DNA of 64,000 nt. Origin: Rhodovarius crocodyli (lineage in GTDB: Bacteria; Pseudomonadota; Alphaproteobacteria; Acetobacterales; Acetobacteraceae). This document shows, in pieces, positions 62,082-64,000 of the stretch (its first letter is position 1; each line of letters starts with the position of its first letter). The notes under the pieces were generated by a model. The model was not told the origin of the DNA. It did not search any database and saw only the letters and a list, made by a program, of their open reading frames with translations. The position numbers and the translations under genes are program-made. The stretch spans positions 1-64,000 of the forward strand of contig NZ_SACL01000005.1 of NCBI RefSeq assembly GCF_004005855.1, given 5' to 3'.

Positions 62082-64000
62082 AGACCGCCTCCTTGAAGGG
62101 TGCCGCGCCCAGGCGGCGATAGGTATCGATGAAGCGTTCGCCCTCCGTGCGGCGGGCGACATAGGCATCCACGATCTTCCCGATGGCGTCGGGCACGTCC
62201 TCGCTCGGCACGGCGGGGCCGATGATGCCGCCGATCGCCGCCTGCTCGTCCGACGCGCCGCCGAGGGTGATCTGGTAGACCTCCTCGCCGTTCCGGTTCA
62301 CGCCCAGCAGGCCGATATGGCCGATATGATGCTGGCCGCAGGCGTTGATGCAGCCCGAGATATTCAGGTCGAGCGGCCCGATCTCGGCCTCCCGCGCGGC
62401 GAAACGCTCGCTCAGCCGCTGGGCGACCGGGATGGCGCGCGCCGTGGCCAGCGCGCAGTAGTCCATGCCTGGGCAGGCGATGATGTTGGTCACCAGCCCC
62501 GCATTGGCATCGGCCAGCCCCGCCTTGCGCAGCGCGGCATAGAGCACGGGCAGCGCCTCCTTCTCCACATGCGGCAGGATCAGGTTCTGCTCGTGGCTGA
62601 CGCGCAGCTCACCGAAGGAATACTGCTCCGACAGGCCGGCGATCAGTTCCATCTCCTCGGCGGTGGCGTCGCCGGGGATGCCGCCCGCGGGCTTCAGCGT
62701 GACGGTGGCCGAGATGTAGCCCGGCACGCGATGCGGGTGGGTGTTGCGGGCCACCCAGTCGGAGAAGCCCGGCAGCTGGGCCAGCGCGGCGTCGAAGGCG
62801 GGTGCTGCCTCGGGCAGCGCCTGGAAGGGGGGCTCCTCGAAACGCGCGCCGACGGCGGCGAGCAGATCGTCGGTCAGCAGGGCGTAATCGGCCGGCAGGG
62901 CCGCGAACTCGGCCTCCACCATGCGGCGGAATTCCTCGGCGCCCGTCTCGCGGATCAGGATCTTGATGCGGGCCTTGTAGATGTTGTCCCGCCGGCCGAG
63001 CGCGTTGTAGACGCGCAGCACCGCCTCGACATAGCGCAGCAGGTCCTGCGCCGGCAGCCAGTCCCGCAGCTTGGTCGCGATGATGGGGGTGCGGCCCAGA
63101 CCGCCGCCGGCATGCAGCTCGAAGCCCACCTCGCCCGCCGGGTTGCGGCGCGCGATCAGCCCGATGTCATGCACGCGGATGGCGGCGCGGTCCTGCTCGC
63201 TGCCCGTGATGGCGATCTTGAATTTACGCGGCAGGTACGTGAATTCGGGATGGTCGGTCGAATACTGCCGCAGGATCTCGGCATAAAGGCGCGGGTCCAC
63301 CACCTCATCGGCGGCGGCGCCGGCATATTGGTCGGTGGTGACGTTGCGCACGCAGTTGCCGCTGGTCTGGATGCCGTGGATATCGGCCTCGGCCAGCAGG
63401 CGCAGGATCTCGGGCGTGTCCGTCAAACGGGGCCAGTTGAACTGGATGTTCTGCCGCGTGGTGAAGTGGCCGTAGCCCCGGTCATAATGCCGCGCGATAT
63501 AGGCCATCTGCCGCAGCTGGGTGGATGACAGCACGCCATAGGGGATGGCGACCCGCAGCATGTAGCCGTGCAGCTGCAGATATAGGCCGTTCATCAGCCG
63601 CAGCGGCTTGAACTCCTCCTCGTTCAGTTCGCCCTTCAGGCGGCGTTCCACCTGATTGCCGAACTGGGCCGCGCGCTGGCGCAGGAATTCGCGGTCGGCC
63701 TCGTCATAGCGGTAGATGCCGGCATGGGGCGAGCTGTGGCTGCGGCTGGGCGGCGGCGGGAAAGGCCCTTCGGCCCAGTCATGCCCCTTCCGCAGCAGGT
63801 CGCCGCGCACAGAGGGGCCCTGGGCGCGCAGGCGCTCCCGGTACTCGGCGGGCACGCCGTCCTCGATCTCGACGCCGCGGATATCGACGGCCAATTGCTG
63901 GTCGTCGCGACGGACGCGCGCCAACAGGCCGTCCAGCGCCTCGCCTTCCAGCAGGGCTGCCTCAGCGCGATCGGTGGTCCAGCCGCGCTGGCCGTCGTGC
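62068..64000 (-). CDS. DUF2849 fused to nitrite/sulfite reductase (CysI-like), 5' end outside window
   Basis: At least 643 residues, open to the right window edge. C-terminal ~555 residues are a ferredoxin-type sulfite reductase starting at YRYDEADREFL; siroheme/4Fe-4S cysteines are in ACPGMDYCALA and SGCINACGQHH (Cx5C and Cx3C). N-terminal to this, in the same frame and with no stop, lies a DUF2849 C-terminal half (VPAEYRERLRAQGPSVRGDL), joined by a Pro/Ser-rich linker (GPFPPPPSRSHSSPHAG). In relatives DUF2849 is a separate gene before cysI. There is no ATG in frame at the usual CysI start (ATC instead). It reduces sulfite to sulfide for cysteine synthesis. DUF934 follows. Confidence 0.88.
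   Translation of the reverse strand, partial: HDGQRGWTTDRAEAALLEGEALDGLLARVRRDDQQLAVDIRGVEIEDGVPAEYRERLRAQGPSVRGDLLRKGHDWAEGPFPPPPSRSHSSPHAGIYRYDEADREFLRQRAAQFGNQVERRLKGELNEEEFKPLRLMNGLYLQLHGYMLRVAIPYGVLSSTQLRQMAYIARHYDRGYGHFTTRQNIQFNWPRLTDTPEILRLLAEADIHGIQTSGNCVRNVTTDQYAGAAADEVVDPRLYAEILRQYSTDHPEFTYLPRKFKIAITGSEQDRAAIRVHDIGLIARRNPAGEVGFELHAGGGLGRTPIIATKLRDWLPAQDLLRYVEAVLRVYNALGRRDNIYKARIKILIRETGAEEFRRMVEAEFAALPADYALLTDDLLAAVGARFEEPPFQALPEAAPAFDAALAQLPGFSDWVARNTHPHRVPGYISATVTLKPAGGIPGDATAEEMELIAGLSEQYSFGELRVSHEQNLILPHVEKEALPVLYAALRKAGLADANAGLVTNIIACPGMDYCALATARAIPVAQRLSERFAAREAEIGPLDLNISGCINACGQHHIGHIGLLGVNRNGEEVYQITLGGASDEQAAIGGIIGPAVPSEDVPDAIGKIVDAYVARRTEGERFIDTYRRLGAAPFKEAVYGAH

Overview
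The window is a continuous piece of a very G+C-rich alphaproteobacterial chromosome, most likely from Acetobacteraceae (Roseomonas-like). I infer this from several things. Two periplasmic tripartite-tricarboxylate-type binding proteins (Bug family) occur without membrane partners. HemB is of the non-zinc type. Typical alphaproteobacterial gene orders are present: ctpA - divergent polysaccharide deacetylase - rppH, ispH - thrB - rnhA, yfgM - bamB, and a DUF2849 - sulfite reductase - DUF934 group. A Usg protein and CIRCE-controlled groESL are also present. Nearly all genes are housekeeping or catabolic. I saw no tRNA, rRNA, CRISPR array, insertion sequence or prophage.

Layout. 1-7.4 kb: mostly minus strand, with sugar-nucleotide genes (partial epimerase, phosphoribosyltransferase, galE), an NDUFAF6-like protein, sodB on plus, two tandem paralogous lipoproteins, gamma-carbonic anhydrase with argC, and rplM-rpsI with its own promoter and terminator. 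7.5-13.9 kb: a tightly packed plus-strand catabolic operon (Bug binding protein, IlvD/Edd dehydratase, NAD-epimerase, M20 amidohydrolase, split chromate transporter, flavin reductase-like protein). 13.9-19.3 kb: minus-strand glutamine amidotransferase, DUF938 methyltransferase, mtnA, SulP transporter and old-yellow-enzyme reductase. The reductase is divergent from an ArsR-type regulator and truncated haemoglobin. 20-26 kb: small proteins, a second Bug protein, creatininase-like protein, and an output-less chemoreceptor-like sensor beside a Na/Pi cotransporter. 26.4-38.9 kb: plus-strand core genes (fabD, fabG, hdaA, ppk, ppx, ctpA, deacetylase, rppH, metY, hemB). 39.2-48 kb: a dehydrogenase/flavoprotein pair, an M16 peptidase pair, pgi, and a membrane HTH-TPR regulator. 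48-56 kb: FAH protein, dehalogenase, rnhA-thrB-ispH, bamB-yfgM, ArsR regulator and usg. 56-64 kb: groESL with two CIRCE copies, several single genes, and a DUF2849-sulfite reductase fusion running off the right edge.

The most unusual non-coding signal is a family of four large composite palindromes (17945-18155, 26084-26322, 38985-39232, 58926-59174). They lie at gene 3' ends and are built as nested hairpins in mirror order. The central stems of two copies differ in sequence but pair perfectly, which looks like compensated change. A separate AT-rich inverted-repeat island lies at 20058-20144. Together these account for most of the longer intergenic gaps.
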